Below are positions 4,743 through 5,930 of a stretch of DNA of 5,930 nt, one piece after another. This DNA is from an uncultured Collinsella sp. (GTDB lineage Bacteria; Actinomycetota; Coriobacteriia; Coriobacteriales; Coriobacteriaceae), in assembly GCA_900554595.1 (NCBI GenBank), contig USHZ01000120.1, positions 1-5,930 on the forward strand, given 5' to 3'. Position numbers and translations under genes: made by a program. Each line of letters begins with the position of its first letter. Within the stretch, counting starts at the first letter, position 1. The notes below the pieces were generated by a model. That model did no database searches, was not told where the DNA came from, and saw only the letters and a list, made by a program, of their open reading frames with translations.

Positions 4743-5930
4743 CTAGTTTCCGGCCCCGAAGACCCTGCCCTCGGGCGTGAAGCTGCTTGTTTGGTTGAGT
4801 GATGGGCTGTCGGGTCCGACAGTCTGCATGTCATCGATTGCCGGAGCCTCGTTAATCGTCGGATCATCCAATGTGATGCCTTCGAGCATTGCTTTTTCGA
4901 GGTCGATTCGTTGACGCTCTTCGGAATCCTGGCGAAGCTCCTCCTGGATTCGTTTCTTCTCCTCAATAAACCTTCTGAGCACAAACAGTCTCAGATCCTC
5001 TTGCATGATTCGAAAGTCTTTTGGCAGACGCGATGGGCGTATGCCTTCTTTCCGCTGGATTGCCTCCATGACCCTAACGAAAGAGCTGGCATGCATAAAG
5101 GAATAACGGCTGACGGTGATGATTCCGTACCCCATGGACGCAAGTGCGTTCTTGCGTTCTTCGTCGATGGCGCGGTCTTCTTCCGCGTCGTGATAAAAAC
5201 CGTTATATTCAATATCTGTTCGAGATTTCTTCAGATATGCATCCATTAAGAACTTTTTGCGTCTCGTGAGATTTTTTGCGGCGGCGGTGACCTTCACCTC
5301 GTAGTCGGTCTCAATTCCTTTAATGCCAAGCCCTCCTTCGCTTTTGGGCAACGTAAGCATCATGGCAAAGGCCGTTTCCATGGGAGACCGGCATCCATCG
5401 CGTACACATTGAATCGCCTTTCGGGCAAGGGCCAAACCGTCGCATCTGGTAATGGAATTAAAGAACTGCTTTAGCCTCTCGGTCGAGGTAAGCGCGAAAC
5501 GCTCGGTATAGGAGGTGGAAGAGCCGGTTCCTAGGGAATAGGCGCCGCACAGTTCAAAGTAGTACTCCACCAGTTCGCGAAAAGAAAGATAGGTGGCGGC
5601 CTGAAGTGCACAAAGCTCAACGCCAACAATGAAGATGCCATCTTTGAGTTCTATCAAGCGTGAGTTCGAGAATCGTTTTGACGAAACGTGGCATCGACAG
5701 TCCATCGCGTAGCGCGCGTTCCTGCGATCAAACACCATTACCTCGAGGGAATCGTTTGCGTCGAGGGCAACATCATGTTTGGCAAGCCATTCTGCGGCTG
5801 CGTCGAGGAGTGCTCCGCTGGGGCATGATCCGTAAATTGCGGCAGGGTTGCAGGGCTCGGCGTCTTTCGCAGACACCGAATGCGCGGCCTGGTAGACCGC
5901 TTTTGCAGTGGTATGTGACAATACGATACT
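4743..5930 (-). CDS. DUF559/Vsr-like endonuclease-domain protein, start probably outside window
   Basis: At least 395 codons are open to the right edge. Numbering here starts from a TTG at 5919-5921; three more codons (S-I-V) are open upstream, and SIVLSHTTA looks like natural N-terminal sequence, so the true start is probably beyond the window. The N-terminal half (to about 175) has a conserved-looking block GIFIVGVELCALQAATYLS followed by ELVEYYFELCGAYSL. From memory this resembles the AbiEi-like half of actinobacterial proteins that end in DUF559. Residues about 178-290 look like the nuclease fold: SPMETAFAM (E182), D227, DIEYNGFYH (E238, H244), RKNALASMGYGIITVS. The usual EYDG is EYNG here. 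A charged, probably coiled-coil helix follows (about 305-345), then a disordered tail. Function is unknown; a defence or DNA-processing role is a guess. The gene looks less GC-rich than its neighbours. Confidence 0.7.
   Translation of the reverse strand, partial: SIVLSHTTAKAVYQAAHSVSAKDAEPCNPAAIYGSCPSGALLDAAAEWLAKHDVALDANDSLEVMVFDRRNARYAMDCRCHVSSKRFSNSRLIELKDGIFIVGVELCALQAATYLSFRELVEYYFELCGAYSLGTGSSTSYTERFALTSTERLKQFFNSITRCDGLALARKAIQCVRDGCRSPMETAFAMMLTLPKSEGGLGIKGIETDYEVKVTAAAKNLTRRKKFLMDAYLKKSRTDIEYNGFYHDAEEDRAIDEERKNALASMGYGIITVSRYSFMHASSFVRVMEAIQRKEGIRPSRLPKDFRIMQEDLRLFVLRRFIEEKKRIQEELRQDSEERQRIDLEKAMLEGITLDDPTINEAPAIDDMQTVGPDSPSLNQTSSFTPEGRVFGAGN

Noticed and set aside
4649..4984. Minus-strand 111-codon frame overlapping the nuclease-like gene's 3' end.
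   Set aside because: Most of it overlaps the nuclease-like gene in another frame and it ends inside the inverted-repeat segment. A possible coding remnant from the repeat family cannot be excluded, but nothing supports it.
1..5930. CRISPR array, tRNA or rRNA gene.
   Set aside because: No regularly spaced direct repeats and no recognisable tRNA or rRNA sequence were seen on either strand.

Overview
The window looks like chromosomal DNA of a GC-rich Coriobacteriia (Actinomycetota), most likely Collinsella or a close relative. The reasons are the high-GC codon use, the style of the HAD, DtxR and P-type ATPase proteins, and a C-terminal endonuclease-like protein whose layout I associate from memory with Coriobacteriia. 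I could not run a database search, so this placement is an inference.

Layout. (1) Positions 1-752 (+) hold the 3' part of a Cof-type HAD phosphatase whose start lies left of the window. (2) Positions 753-1008 hold a 110-bp imperfect palindromic element (770-879), a separate 9-bp-arm palindrome (884-905) and the leader of the next gene. (3) Positions 1009-1386 (+) encode a small MntR/DtxR-type metal-dependent repressor. (4) Positions 1387-1608, between convergent genes, carry a 131-bp nested inverted repeat (1465-1595) with a very strong core hairpin. (5) Positions 1609-4397 (-) form a heavy-metal efflux cluster. In transcription order it reads: promoter with two operators, ArsR/SmtB-type repressor, stand-alone HMA metal-binding protein, hairpin, second promoter with a third operator, and a P1B-2-type (Zn/Cd/Pb) ATPase. 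(6) Positions 4398-4742 have no convincing gene but contain a 249-bp segment bounded by 41-bp inverted repeats (33/41 identical). (7) Positions 4743-5930 (-) encode a protein with a DUF559/Vsr-like nuclease domain, probably continuing past the right edge.

How the genes work together. The ArsR-family protein keeps the SmtB/CzrA alpha-5 zinc ligands with exact spacing. The HMA protein has the Asp-Cys-x-x-Cys signature of Zn/Cd/Pb-type domains. The ATPase has CPC plus the TM7 Lys and TM8 Asp typical of P1B-2 pumps. Three copies of one operator tie the cluster together: two exact copies in opposite orientation at the arsR promoter, and a 17/20 copy over the predicted -10 of the ATPase promoter. 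The simplest model is a zinc/cadmium-responsive efflux regulon in which repressor plus HMA protein and the pump are separate but co-regulated transcripts. The convergent DtxR-type regulator is probably a separate manganese or iron system.

The least explained parts are the repeats (770-879, 1465-1595, 4482-4730) and the nuclease-like protein next to the last of them.
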